Origin: Desulfuromonadaceae bacterium
GTDB lineage: Bacteria > Desulfobacterota > Desulfuromonadia > Geobacterales > Pseudopelobacteraceae
Reading direction: 5' to 3'
Assembly (NCBI GenBank): GCA_028687585.1
Contig: JAQTZV010000018.1
Span: 50,448 to 114,447, forward strand
DNA length: 64,000 bases
Under the pieces are notes generated by a model that saw only the letters and a program-made list of their open reading frames with translations, was not told the origin of the DNA and ran no database searches. The position numbers and the translations under genes were made by a program. Shown here piece after piece: positions 1 through 9,542 of the stretch. Position 1 is the first letter of the stretch. Every line of letters starts with the position of its first letter.

Positions 1-506
1 TTTCGGCGGTCATGAAGTAGCGACGCGACTCACGGGGGCCGAGAGCAGCAATCACGTAAGGAGATATGACGGCAGGAATGAGTCCCAGCTTGACTTCTGA
101 AACACAGAATGTTGCTCGCGCGGTTGCAATGGCAATGTCACAGCAAGCTGTCAGGCCAACCCCGCCTCCGTAGGCGGCCCCTTGGATCAACGCGATGGTC
201 GGCTTGGTGAGTGAATTGAGTGTCCGCATCAACTCCGCGATCCCTTTGGCATCAGCCATGTTCTGTTCGCGAGAATTATCGGCCATGCGCCGCATGTCGT
301 TCAGGTCGGCGCCGGCGGAAAAGCTCTTTCCATTGGCCGCAAGTACAATAATTCGTACGGCAGGGTCTGCCTCACATTTCCGTAGTGAATCGGTTAGAAT
401 GGCAACAAGGTTTTCGTTAAAGGCGTTGTGCAACTCGGGGCGGTTCATGGTAAACGTGGCTCGCCCATGATTATCTACATTTATAAGAACATCAGTTTCG
501 TTCATT
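1..506 (-). CDS. enoyl-CoA hydratase/isomerase family protein (partial, runs off left edge)
   Basis: Minus-strand translation from ATG at 506: MNETDVLINVDNHGRATFTMNRPELHNAFNENLVAIL...FSAGADLNDMRRM...GAAYGGGVGLTACCDIAIAT; crotonase oxyanion-hole motifs. Confidence 0.9.
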
Positions 507-564
507 GTCTGTTTTCCTGTAATAATTTATGCCACCCTCAAAAGTTCGTCTTTGGTTGAATCTA

Positions 565-2175
565 TTACATCCTGAACACCCCGAACTCCGTTTTCTCAAT
601 CGGTGCATTCAGCGTCGCCGACAACCCAAGACCAAGGACCATCCGGGTATCGGCCGGGTCGATGATGCCATCGTCCCAGAGACGGGCGCTGGCGTAGTAG
701 GGATGCCCTTGGTGCTCGTACTGGTCCCGGATCGGTTGTTTGAACGTTTCTTCGTCTTCTTTGGACCAACTTTCACCTCGCGCCTCCATACCATCCCGCT
801 TTACCTGGGCAAGGACGCTGGCTGCCTGTTCACCACCCATGACAGAAACGCGGGCATTGGGCCATATCCAGAGGAAACGCGGACTATAGGCGCGACCGCA
901 CATGCCGTAGTTGCCCGCGCCGAAACTACCACCGATGATGATAGTGAATTTGGGAACCTTGGCGCAGGCGACGGCGGTTACCAATTTGGCGCCGTCTTTG
1001 GCAATGCCACCCGATTCGTACTTACTGCCAACCATGAATCCGGTGATGTTCTGGAGGAATATAAGTGGAATGCCCCGCTGGCTGCAGAGTTGGACAAAAT
1101 GGGCCCCCTTGAGGGCCGACTCGGAGAAGAGGATGCCGTTGTTGGCAATAATGCCGACCGGGTATCCCCAGATATGGGCAAAGCAACAAACGAGGGTCGT
1201 GCCGTAGAGTTGTTTGAATTCGTCGAATTCCGTGCCGTCAACGATTCGGGCGATCACCTCACGCACATCATAGGGTTTGCGGGTGTCGTTCGGGATGACG
1301 CCGTAGATTTCTTCTTGATTGTAGAGCGGTTCTATTGGTTCACGTACGGCAAGCTTGACGTCTTTACGCCGGTTAAGGTTGCCGACCAGCCTCCGGGCTA
1401 TGGCAAGGGCATGGGCGTCGTCCATGGCGTAGTGGTCGGTAACCCCAGATGTTCTGCAATGAACGTCGGCGCCACCGAGATCCTCGGCGTTCACCACTTC
1501 ACCGGTGGCCGCCTTGACCAGCGGCGGGCCGCCGAGGAATATGGTGCCCTGTTTCCGGACGATGATGCTTTCATCCGACATGGCCGGCATGTAGGCGCCA
1601 CCTGCGGTGCACGATCCCATGACGGCTGCGATCTGGGGAATGCCCCTTCCCGACATATTGGCCTGGTTGTAAAAGATCCGCCCAAAGTGGTCACGGTCGG
1701 GAAAGACCTCTTCCTGTCGGGGAAGAAATACCCCGCCGGAGTCAACCAGGCAGATGCAGGGAAGATGGTTGGCTTCGGCAATCTCCTGGGCGCGGATATG
1801 TTTTTTGACGGTCAGCGGGTAGTAGGTGCCACCTTTTACCGTCGCGTCGTTGACGAAGATCATGCATTCCTGCCCCATAACCCGACCGATGCCGGTGATG
1901 ATTCCGGCAGCCGGAACTTCATCGTCTCCATAGACTTTGTAAGCAGCGAATTGGGACAATTCCAGAAATGGTGATCCGACGTCGAGCAGTTGACGGAGCC
2001 GCTCGCGCGGCAGCAGTTTTCCCCGTTCGATGTGCTTGGCCCGCGACCGTTCGTCACCACCAAGGCAGATCTTTGCGGACTTCTCACGAAGATCTGCAAC
2101 CAAGTCTGTCAGCGACCTGGAGTTTTTTAGAAACTCTTCAGACGTGGTGTTAACCAAGCTTTTAAATACACTCAT
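565..2175 (-). CDS. acyl-CoA carboxylase carboxyltransferase (beta) subunit, methylcrotonyl-/geranyl-CoA carboxylase type
   Basis: 536 aa; [74 protein letters not shown]. Confidence 0.92.
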   Translation of the reverse strand: MSVFKSLVNTTSEEFLKNSRSLTDLVADLREKSAKICLGGDERSRAKHIERGKLLPRERLRQLLDVGSPFLELSQFAAYKVYGDDEVPAAGIITGIGRVMGQECMIFVNDATVKGGTYYPLTVKKHIRAQEIAEANHLPCICLVDSGGVFLPRQEEVFPDRDHFGRIFYNQANMSGRGIPQIAAVMGSCTAGGAYMPAMSDESIIVRKQGTIFLGGPPLVKAATGEVVNAEDLGGADVHCRTSGVTDHYAMDDAHALAIARRLVGNLNRRKDVKLAVREPIEPLYNQEEIYGVIPNDTRKPYDVREVIARIVDGTEFDEFKQLYGTTLVCCFAHIWGYPVGIIANNGILFSESALKGAHFVQLCSQRGIPLIFLQNITGFMVGSKYESGGIAKDGAKLVTAVACAKVPKFTIIIGGSFGAGNYGMCGRAYSPRFLWIWPNARVSVMGGEQAASVLAQVKRDGMEARGESWSKEDEETFKQPIRDQYEHQGHPYYASARLWDDGIIDPADTRMVLGLGLSATLNAPIEKTEFGVFRM

Positions 2176-2207
2176 CTAATTCCCCACTTATAAAAACCTA
2201 AACAACG

Positions 2208-3944
2208 CTACCAGTTAAAAAACTCATCTATTTCTTCATCCTTCACCAGAAAGGTCAGATTATGCGGTGCAACCGGCTCGGCGTAGAAAAAGCGCGGCAG
2301 CCGATCATGATGTTTGTTGAAGCCGCCACGAACGTTAAAATCGCGCTCCGCAGAGAGTACTTTCTTACCCAATGCCACGAAATCGTCGCCGGTCATGGTG
2401 CTGCCGTGAAAGGAGCTCAGCAGGTCAAGCAGCGCCTGGAAGGTTTCCGGTTGATCCATGATGGCGAAGGCAATAAACAGACACATGCCGGTGGAGTCGA
2501 TGGCGGCAGTGGCGATCTGCAGGTTCCGGGAGAGTTCCACCTGCCCTTCTGGTTTGAGCGGATCGACGTCCCCGCCGATCTTGAGGATGTTGGTGGCGAT
2601 TGCATAGCCCATCGTATGGTCGGCCCCCTGGGTCGAGGCGGCATAGGTGACACCAATACCTTGAACGGCGCGCGGATCGTAGGCAGGCAGGGCTTGATCC
2701 TTGACAATCGGTACCCGCTCGACGCCGAAGACTTTGCCGGTGACTGCGGCTCCGCTGCCGAGTATACGTCCCAGCGGTGTGCCTTTCTGGACCTCTTCCA
2801 CCAGTCTGATGGCGGCCGCATCGTCGCCAAATGCGGCCAGACCGGCTTCCATGGCCACTCCGACAGTAACACCCATCTCTATGGTATCGACACCAATGTT
2901 GTCGTCCAGATAGTCTAGCGCTGCGATCGTATCCAGGCTGGAGATGCCGCAATGGCCACCATGCGACCAGACCGTCTCATATTCCGGCTGTTTGGTCAGG
3001 TAATTGCCGTCTTTGTCATTGTAAATTCCGGAGCACTGGATCACGCAACCACGGTGGCAGCCGTGGGTAGCGGAGCCGCCGCGTTCGATTTCAAGAGCGG
3101 CTTGGGTTTCGCCGCTTAAGCTGGCTGAACCTTCAAACTGCCCCGTTTTAAAGTTCCGGGTCGGATATCCGCCGGCTTCGTTGAGGACATTGGTCATGAC
3201 GTTGGTGCCAAAGGCAGGCAGGCCTTCACCAGTGACCGGATGCTTGCGCAGCCCTTCGACAAATTTGCGGTTGGCATCACGGTAAGCGTCTGGGTCTTTT
3301 GGGGGACGCATCTTCATGCCGGCGTCATCAATGATGATCGCCTTGACGCGCTTGGCACCCATAACGGCGCCGACGCCACCGCGACCGCAATGTCGGGTCG
3401 GACGCAGTTCCGGGTCGGTACAGGCAATGGAGGCGGCCAATAGCTTGCGCTCTCCGGCTGAGCCAATGGTTATGTATGCGACCTTGTCGCCGTTCTCCTC
3501 GCGAAGCTTGGCTACCAGCGGATAGTTATCCATCAGCTTGAGGCTGTTATCGACTATGACCTTGATACCGTCTTTGTTGATAACGATTTTATACAGGTCG
3601 TCACCTTCCGGCTTACCTTCCAAAATGACGGCCGCATACCCGAGCCTGGCCAGAACCTGCGCGGCCTGGCCGCCGGCGTTGGATTCCTTGATGGTGCCTG
3701 TAAGGGGACTTTTGCAGCCAACCGACAGACGGCCGGTCATGGAGCCGGTAGTACCGCTGAGCATGCCAGGGGAGATGACCAGTTTGTTTTCAGCGCCCAG
3801 AGGGTGAGCCAGAGGATGAACTTCGGTCGCGACTACCAGAGAGGTCATTGCCCGGCCACCCAGGCCGACATAGTTACCCAGGTCGCCCACGGTCACCTTG
3901 GGACCGCCTGCGGCCCCCATGTCAATACGTGCAATTTTGTCCAT
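2208..3944 (-). CDS. aldehyde:ferredoxin oxidoreductase (AOR) family protein
   Basis: 578 aa; GLGGRAMTS..., RHCGRGGVGAVMGAKRVKAI, C-rich HGCHRGCVIQCSG; AOR family layout. Confidence 0.9.
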   Translation of the reverse strand: MDKIARIDMGAAGGPKVTVGDLGNYVGLGGRAMTSLVVATEVHPLAHPLGAENKLVISPGMLSGTTGSMTGRLSVGCKSPLTGTIKESNAGGQAAQVLARLGYAAVILEGKPEGDDLYKIVINKDGIKVIVDNSLKLMDNYPLVAKLREENGDKVAYITIGSAGERKLLAASIACTDPELRPTRHCGRGGVGAVMGAKRVKAIIIDDAGMKMRPPKDPDAYRDANRKFVEGLRKHPVTGEGLPAFGTNVMTNVLNEAGGYPTRNFKTGQFEGSASLSGETQAALEIERGGSATHGCHRGCVIQCSGIYNDKDGNYLTKQPEYETVWSHGGHCGISSLDTIAALDYLDDNIGVDTIEMGVTVGVAMEAGLAAFGDDAAAIRLVEEVQKGTPLGRILGSGAAVTGKVFGVERVPIVKDQALPAYDPRAVQGIGVTYAASTQGADHTMGYAIATNILKIGGDVDPLKPEGQVELSRNLQIATAAIDSTGMCLFIAFAIMDQPETFQALLDLLSSFHGSTMTGDDFVALGKKVLSAERDFNVRGGFNKHHDRLPRFFYAEPVAPHNLTFLVKDEEIDEFFNW

Positions 3945-4178
3945 ACGTGTTCTCCTTCCCTTTGTTCTGTGATTGTCACAGTAAAATTCTCCTTCTCAAA
4001 GGAAGGCTGCACCGTTTCCAGCACAACCCAATGGCCCGGCGCCGTGGGAATGTTCCTTTAGGCACCTGAGGCTCGGAGTAAAGTATCTGCTTCTTCTTTC
4101 GGGAGTGCCGTTGCTCGGCAACAATGCCGGATCCGTTTCACTTGATCCGGCCTATGAAGAAATAAGGGTTACAAGGTA

Positions 4179-5720
4179 CTAGGCCGCGTCCAGCGTCTTC
4201 AACTGCCTGCGCATGATCTTTCCTGTGCTGGTTTTGGGAAGATCCTCGACGAACAGCACCTCACGGGGCACCTTGTAGGCCGAAAGATGCTGCCGACAGA
4301 AGTCGAAGATCTCCTGCTCACCGGCCGAGTGACCCTGCTTCAGAACAATGTATGCCTTGGCGATCTCACCCTTCATCTCGTCCGGCTTCGGGCCGACCGC
4401 GACCATGGCCACCGCCGGATGGGCCGCTATCACGCGTTCCAGCTCCGCCGGGTAGACATTGAACCCACCGGTTATGATCATGTCCTTCTTGCGGTCCACC
4501 ACGAAGATGAAACCGTCCTTGTCCATGCGCGCCAGATCGCCGGTATGGAGCCAGCCGTCAGGTTCGATTGTCTGTCTTGTCCCCTGCTCGTTGCCGAAGT
4601 ACCCCTGCATGACGATCGGACCGCGCACCATCAGTTCACCCACCTCTTCGGCAGACATGGTACGGGCCGCATCTTCCACTGCGGCGATGCGGCACTCCAC
4701 CCCCGGCAGGGCCACTCCGATAGAACCATGGCGGTTTTTGCCGTAGTAGGCATGGGTGGTGCCCAGGCCAGCTATCTCGGTCATCCCCCAAAGCTCCAGA
4801 AGCGGGCAGCCGAACTCCGCCTCGAACGCCTCCATCTTGGCGACCGGCATGGTCTGGCCGCCGACGGTGCACCGTTTCAGGGAGGAGACGTCGTATTTGC
4901 TGCGTTCCGGGTAGGCAAGCAGGTACATGTACATGGTCGGAACCCCTTCGAACATGGTGGCCCTGTGCTCCTGGATCGCTTCCAACACCTGCCTTTCCTC
5001 GAATTTGGGAAGCAGGACCAGGGTCATGCCGTACCAGAATGAAGAGTTCATGACCACGTTGCCGTAGACGTGGGAACAGGGAAGCGCCGAGACCACGGTG
5101 TCCCGGTCGTCGCGGGCATGCATCACCGCCGTCATGGCTGTGGAGGTGAGCACGTTGCGATGGCTGGTCATGGCCCCCTTGGGATGCCCGGTGGTGCCCG
5201 AGGTATAGCCGATGGTGGAAAGGGTGTCCGGCTCGACCTCGACCGCCTGGAAGGTGGGGGCGCCCTCTTCCAGCAAGTGGTCGAAGCCAACGGCGCCAGC
5301 GGGGATGTCTTGGCCGAAAAGGACGATGTGCTCGATGGGGGTCTGCTTGCGGATGGCGAGCAGGGCCGGCCCTTTGTCGCCGGAGGCGATGATGGCCTTG
5401 GCTCCGCAGTCGTTGGCAACGAAGACCACCTCCTCCGGGGTCAGCATGACGTTGATCGGGTTCACCACCGCGCCCACTTTCAGAATGCCGTAGTAGGCTA
5501 CGATCCATTCCCAGCAGTTGCTGGAATACAGGGTAACACGATCCCCCCGCCCCACGCCCCGCTGCGCAAGGCCGTTGGCCGCGCGGTTGGAGAGTACGTC
5601 CAGATACCTGAAGGAGAAGGAAGCGTCGCCGGATATCAAGGCAACCCGGTCACCGAAGGCCGCCGCCGCATAGGGAAGTACTTGTCCGATCGTCCACTTG
5701 CGCACTAAAGTCGTCATCAT
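4179..5720 (-). CDS. AMP-dependent acyl-CoA synthetase/ligase
   Basis: YTSGTTGHPKGAMTSHRN, GWLHTGDLARMDKDGFIFVVDRKKDMIITGGFNVYPAELE; start chosen at MMTTLVRKW because the longer ORF overlaps etfA. Confidence 0.92.
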   Translation of the reverse strand: MMTTLVRKWTIGQVLPYAAAAFGDRVALISGDASFSFRYLDVLSNRAANGLAQRGVGRGDRVTLYSSNCWEWIVAYYGILKVGAVVNPINVMLTPEEVVFVANDCGAKAIIASGDKGPALLAIRKQTPIEHIVLFGQDIPAGAVGFDHLLEEGAPTFQAVEVEPDTLSTIGYTSGTTGHPKGAMTSHRNVLTSTAMTAVMHARDDRDTVVSALPCSHVYGNVVMNSSFWYGMTLVLLPKFEERQVLEAIQEHRATMFEGVPTMYMYLLAYPERSKYDVSSLKRCTVGGQTMPVAKMEAFEAEFGCPLLELWGMTEIAGLGTTHAYYGKNRHGSIGVALPGVECRIAAVEDAARTMSAEEVGELMVRGPIVMQGYFGNEQGTRQTIEPDGWLHTGDLARMDKDGFIFVVDRKKDMIITGGFNVYPAELERVIAAHPAVAMVAVGPKPDEMKGEIAKAYIVLKQGHSAGEQEIFDFCRQHLSAYKVPREVLFVEDLPKTSTGKIMRRQLKTLDAA

Positions 5721-5818
5721 TTTTTCCTCGCATCTGCGGTGCCGGTTGCCGGCACACGCGCATCTCTTTTGGGTTGGTCCCCGGCCGCCGAGCGGAGGGT
5801 CAGCCTGAGTTACCGGTA

Positions 5819-6820
5819 TCATTTCCTGCCAAGGTGTTCTCTCAGGCACTCTTTGAAGGCCGGCAGGACTTCCTTGAAATCTCCCACCACGCCGTAATGA
5901 GCCTCATTGAAGATGTTTGCTCCAGCGTCCTTGTTTATGGCCACGATGGTCTTGGCGCCGATGGCGCCGGCTATGTGCTGCACCGCTCCGGAAATGCCGA
6001 CCGCGATGTATAGCTTGGGGCTGACCTTCACTCCGGTGAGTCCCACCTGAAAGCGCTGCTCGACCCATCCTTTCTCCACGGTGGGCCTCGACCCTCCCAC
6101 AGCGCCGTCCAGAAGCTCCGCCAGCTCGGTCAGCTGCGCAAAGTTGTCCATGCTCTCCATCCCTCTTCCGCCGCTCACGATTATTTCAGCATCTTCGAGT
6201 CTCTTGCCCGCGTACTCGGCAACCACCCTCTTTAGACATCTTGCCCTGGGAACCGGCAGTTCCACCTCCGGGAGGAAGCAGGTGATCTCCCCTTTTCTCG
6301 CGCCATCCCTTTCCAGCGGCTCGAAGACCTTCTCCCTCACCGACACGATCTGCGCCCCAGAGGCGCTGGAAAAGGTCGCCCGAATGTTGCCGCCGTAGGT
6401 CGACCTGGTCCCCCGGAGCCGTCCAGTGTTCTGGTCGATAGCGAGGGCTGTACAGTCGGTGATCGGGCCGGTCCCCAAACGGAAGGCCAGCCGACATGCC
6501 AGGTCCGCTCCCTGATGGTTGTGGGCGAAAAGCACCAGAGCCGGATTGGTCTTTCGGCAAAACATCTCCATGACCGGCAGGTAAAGCTCCGGTTCGTACT
6601 CACCAAGTTGCGGTATTTGCACGCTAATTACCGCGTCGGCACCGCGTGCTATGGCCTCGGCGCCGGTCTCGTTGCTTCCATTGATAAATACGGCGACCAG
6701 CTCAGCCGACGACTCCCTGCTCAATCTGCTCCCGACCGCCAGCAGCTCCGCAGTGGATGTTGTGATTCCCCCGCCCTCCGCCTCACCATATACGACCACT
6801 TTGTCAGCCATTTCGGTCAT
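5819..6820 (-). CDS. etfA: electron transfer flavoprotein alpha subunit
   Basis: SGGRGM..., [22 protein letters not shown]-type C-terminal FAD signature ([39 protein letters not shown]). Confidence 0.95.
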   Translation of the reverse strand: MTEMADKVVVYGEAEGGGITTSTAELLAVGSRLSRESSAELVAVFINGSNETGAEAIARGADAVISVQIPQLGEYEPELYLPVMEMFCRKTNPALVLFAHNHQGADLACRLAFRLGTGPITDCTALAIDQNTGRLRGTRSTYGGNIRATFSSASGAQIVSVREKVFEPLERDGARKGEITCFLPEVELPVPRARCLKRVVAEYAGKRLEDAEIIVSGGRGMESMDNFAQLTELAELLDGAVGGSRPTVEKGWVEQRFQVGLTGVKVSPKLYIAVGISGAVQHIAGAIGAKTIVAINKDAGANIFNEAHYGVVGDFKEVLPAFKECLREHLGRK

Positions 6821-6825
6821 CTCCC

Positions 6826-7623
6826 TTAAACGAGCTTCGCTTCGATCAGCCGCAGGGCCAGATTAGCCCCCGCCTCAGCTGCGGTCTCTCCCTTTATCAT
6901 CTCGCAGGTCGTATCGGAGACCTGCGCCGCCAAATCCACAACCGTGATCCGCCTGGCCGACGCGACGTCGATCGCCAGATCGGCTGCGCCCATAAGCTCC
7001 GCAGGCTGTTTCTGGGCCGCACGGATGGCAGGGAACGGAGGGTAGCGCAGGGTAAAGGCCTCGCTGTTCACCGTCACCACCGCAGGGAGGGTCACCTCGA
7101 TCTCGGCCGACCCATCAACAGTGGCGCACTCGAGCTTCAGCTTCCCTTCTCCAAGCTCGAAGCTTCTGGCAAGACTCACGCAGGGGAGACCGAGAAACTC
7201 GGCGATGCCGATGCCGGTCTGCCCGTTATTGGAATCGGCTGCCTGCCCCCCGCAGAGGATTAGATCGCCCCCACCCAGCTTGCCAATGGCGGCAGCCAGC
7301 ACGTTGGCCACCGCATACCCGTCCAGTTCGTCGAAAGCCTCGTCCTGTAGCAGGACGAGGCGGTCAGCTCCACTTGCCACCGCCCGGTCCAGCACTCTTT
7401 TCGAGGGCGCCTTCCCCATGCTCACCACGGTCACTTTGCCGCCATGCTGGTCCTTGATGCGCAGGGCGGCCTCCAGGGCGTTTTCGTCGAAGGGACTGAT
7501 AAGCGGCGCTACCCCTTCCGGGACGACCCGCTTTCCGCTCGCATCGATGCGGAACGACTTGGGGGGCGCATCGGGGTCGAATACCTGCTTCATGCATACA
7601 ACGATGTTTGGTTCAATTGCCAT
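6826..7623 (-). CDS. etfB: electron transfer flavoprotein beta subunit
   Basis: MAIEPNIVVCMKQVFDPD..., DENALEAALRIKD, ILCGGQAADSNNGQTGIGIAEFLGLP; GAGGT RBS upstream of ATG at 7623. Confidence 0.94.
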   Translation of the reverse strand: MAIEPNIVVCMKQVFDPDAPPKSFRIDASGKRVVPEGVAPLISPFDENALEAALRIKDQHGGKVTVVSMGKAPSKRVLDRAVASGADRLVLLQDEAFDELDGYAVANVLAAAIGKLGGGDLILCGGQAADSNNGQTGIGIAEFLGLPCVSLARSFELGEGKLKLECATVDGSAEIEVTLPAVVTVNSEAFTLRYPPFPAIRAAQKQPAELMGAADLAIDVASARRITVVDLAAQVSDTTCEMIKGETAAEAGANLALRLIEAKLV

Positions 7624-7730
7624 TTTTGTGACCTCATCCCTTGAAAGCTTCATGGGTTGACAAACCCCGACACTGCTCCACCCTTTGGAAATCCACTCGG
7701 ATATGCGGGTGGCCCTCTAGCGCGTTTTCA

Positions 7731-7748
7731 TGACTGAATTTTCAGTCA
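7731..7748. promoter_or_regulatory. perfect palindromic operator TGACTGAA-TT-TTCAGTCA upstream of the etfBA operon
   Basis: 8+8 bp perfect inverted repeat with 2-bp spacer; same sequence recurs at 24163, 34801 and (imperfect) 15692, 34945. Confidence 0.8.
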
Positions 7749-7844
7749 ATAATAATTTACAATACGCACCTAATTTGTGTCAAACGTTTTCTACTATTTC
7801 AGCGTCAATAGGGTTAGGATCTGAAAGAGCCCGTAGGGGCGGGC

Positions 7845-8144
7845 TTAACCGCAGACCCTTACCCCTTCAAGCTTCGAGGTTCCGAGCGGAGTTTTTATCG
7901 TTCCGGTCATGGAGTCACCGTCGAAGGTCGCATTCACCGTCACTAAGATGGGTCCCATGGGGGTGTGAACCTTCATGCTCCAGACTGCGGAGTTGCCGTC
8001 GACGGTCCCTTCAAGGGGCTCGTCGCCTTTTTTACTGCTGGCGGTACCGGTCAGTACCGTCCCTTCCGTCTTGAAGGTGATGGGGTTGGTTTCCTTTCCC
8101 ATGGGGGTTTGCACCGTGATGTTGTAAGTCCCGTTAATCGACAT
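7845..8144 (-). CDS. small (99 aa) protein with internal two-fold repeat, function unknown
   Basis: MSINGTYNITVQTPMGKETNPITFKTEGTVLTGTASSKKGDEPLEGTVDG / AVWSMKVHTPMGPILVTVNATFDGDSMTGTIKTPLGTSKLEG; good RBS, operon position. Confidence 0.75.
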   Translation of the reverse strand: MSINGTYNITVQTPMGKETNPITFKTEGTVLTGTASSKKGDEPLEGTVDGNSAVWSMKVHTPMGPILVTVNATFDGDSMTGTIKTPLGTSKLEGVRVCG

Positions 8145-8220
8145 TGCACTCTCCTTTTCTTCGCTTTTTACTTCACCGGGCGGTGAAGGTTGTTGTTGTT
8201 CTGCCCCTGGGCGTCATTTC

Positions 8221-9519
8221 CTACCCGGTTTTCTCCATCGCTTGCAGCACCAGTTCCATGATGTCGTAGACAACCATGGCGTCGCCGGACTCGGCCGCGG
8301 CGTCCTTGAAATTGCGCTCGCACCAGGGGCAGGCGGTGACAAGTGCCTGGGCGCCGGTGGAGTGCGCTTCCCGCAGCCGCTCCCGGCCAGTCGTCAGGGC
8401 GAAGTCGGGGAATGCCTCTTTGGCCCCTCCCCCCGATCCGCAGCAATAGGTCCATTCCCGTATTCTGGGCATCTCAGTCAGGGTGACCCCGGGGATCGCC
8501 TGCAGGATATTGCGAGGGGAATCGTAGACCCCCTTGTTCCCGAAGTTCACCTCCCGGACCGGATCGGTGACGTACATGCGGGGGTCTTCAGCCATCTTAA
8601 TCTCGCCCTTCCAGGCCTTGAGAGGTTCTCCCAGTCGCCCTAGGTGACAGGGATCATGGAAGGTGACCTGCAGCGGGACCTCACGGGTGAACTTAATTTT
8701 CCCTTTACCGATCAATCGCTCGATGTATTCCGTGATGTGCAGCACCTCTATGTCCAAGTTGCAGTCCGCCGCCTGCGGATAGAGCTGCTTGAAGGTGCCG
8801 TTGCAGTCCGAGCAGCAGGTAAGCAGTATCTTCGAGCCCGCATCCTTGAGCCTTCCCGTCAGGCTTTCCGAATAATTCTTCAGTTCCTGCTGGTAACCCA
8901 TTTCGTAGGCTCGGCCGCCGCAGCAGATCTCCTCTTTCTTGGCAAAGCCGAAGTCCACCCCGGCCGCCTGCAGGATCTTGGCGGCGGCGCGGATCACCGG
9001 CCACTGTTCCTCGTCATAGGAAAAGTGACAGCCCACGTGCAGGTAGACTTCGGTCTTTTCCTCCAGCGCGTCCTTGATATCGAGTCCTTCCGCCCACTTG
9101 GACCGATCCGCCTTGGGCTTGCCGAAGATGTTGTCTTCGCGTTTCAGGTAGTCGATCAACATCATGTGGGCCGGGTCGCTCTGGCCGTCTTCCACGGCCC
9201 TCGACCGCAATTCCCGCATATTTTCCATCGGCTCCACATTGCCGCCGTAGTTCAGGTTGCACGATATCTGGCAGGAACCGCACATGCTGCAGGTGAAGAC
9301 AGCTTCCAGCATCTCGTCCGTGTAGCCGATTTGCCCATCCTCCAGCGCTGCAGCCATGATGGTCTTACCCCCTCCCGAATAGGAATGGAATTCTCCGTAC
9401 TCCATGCTCGGGCAGCCGGTGGCGAAGTCCCAACCGGATATCCGCGGCGTCGTCACCCACTTGCAGGCGGAACACCTGATGCACTGCATCATCTGATGCT
9501 TTCTCTCGCTCAATGACAT
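8221..9519 (-). CDS. Fe-S oxidoreductase with 4Fe-4S motifs and two CCG domains (GlcF/HdrD-like)
   Basis: QCIRCSACKW..., CSMCGSCQISC, HVGCHFSYDEE...EICCGGRAYEMGY, HDPCHLGRLGE...YCCGSGGGAKEAFPD. Confidence 0.9.
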   Translation of the reverse strand: MSLSERKHQMMQCIRCSACKWVTTPRISGWDFATGCPSMEYGEFHSYSGGGKTIMAAALEDGQIGYTDEMLEAVFTCSMCGSCQISCNLNYGGNVEPMENMRELRSRAVEDGQSDPAHMMLIDYLKREDNIFGKPKADRSKWAEGLDIKDALEEKTEVYLHVGCHFSYDEEQWPVIRAAAKILQAAGVDFGFAKKEEICCGGRAYEMGYQQELKNYSESLTGRLKDAGSKILLTCCSDCNGTFKQLYPQAADCNLDIEVLHITEYIERLIGKGKIKFTREVPLQVTFHDPCHLGRLGEPLKAWKGEIKMAEDPRMYVTDPVREVNFGNKGVYDSPRNILQAIPGVTLTEMPRIREWTYCCGSGGGAKEAFPDFALTTGRERLREAHSTGAQALVTACPWCERNFKDAAAESGDAMVVYDIMELVLQAMEKTG

Positions 9520-9542
9520 TTATCTCTCCTCCCTGGTAGATA

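Noticed and set aside
529-1974. 481-aa plus-strand ORF opposite the carboxylase beta gene
   Set aside because: Antisense shadow ORF of a clear coding gene; no family motifs
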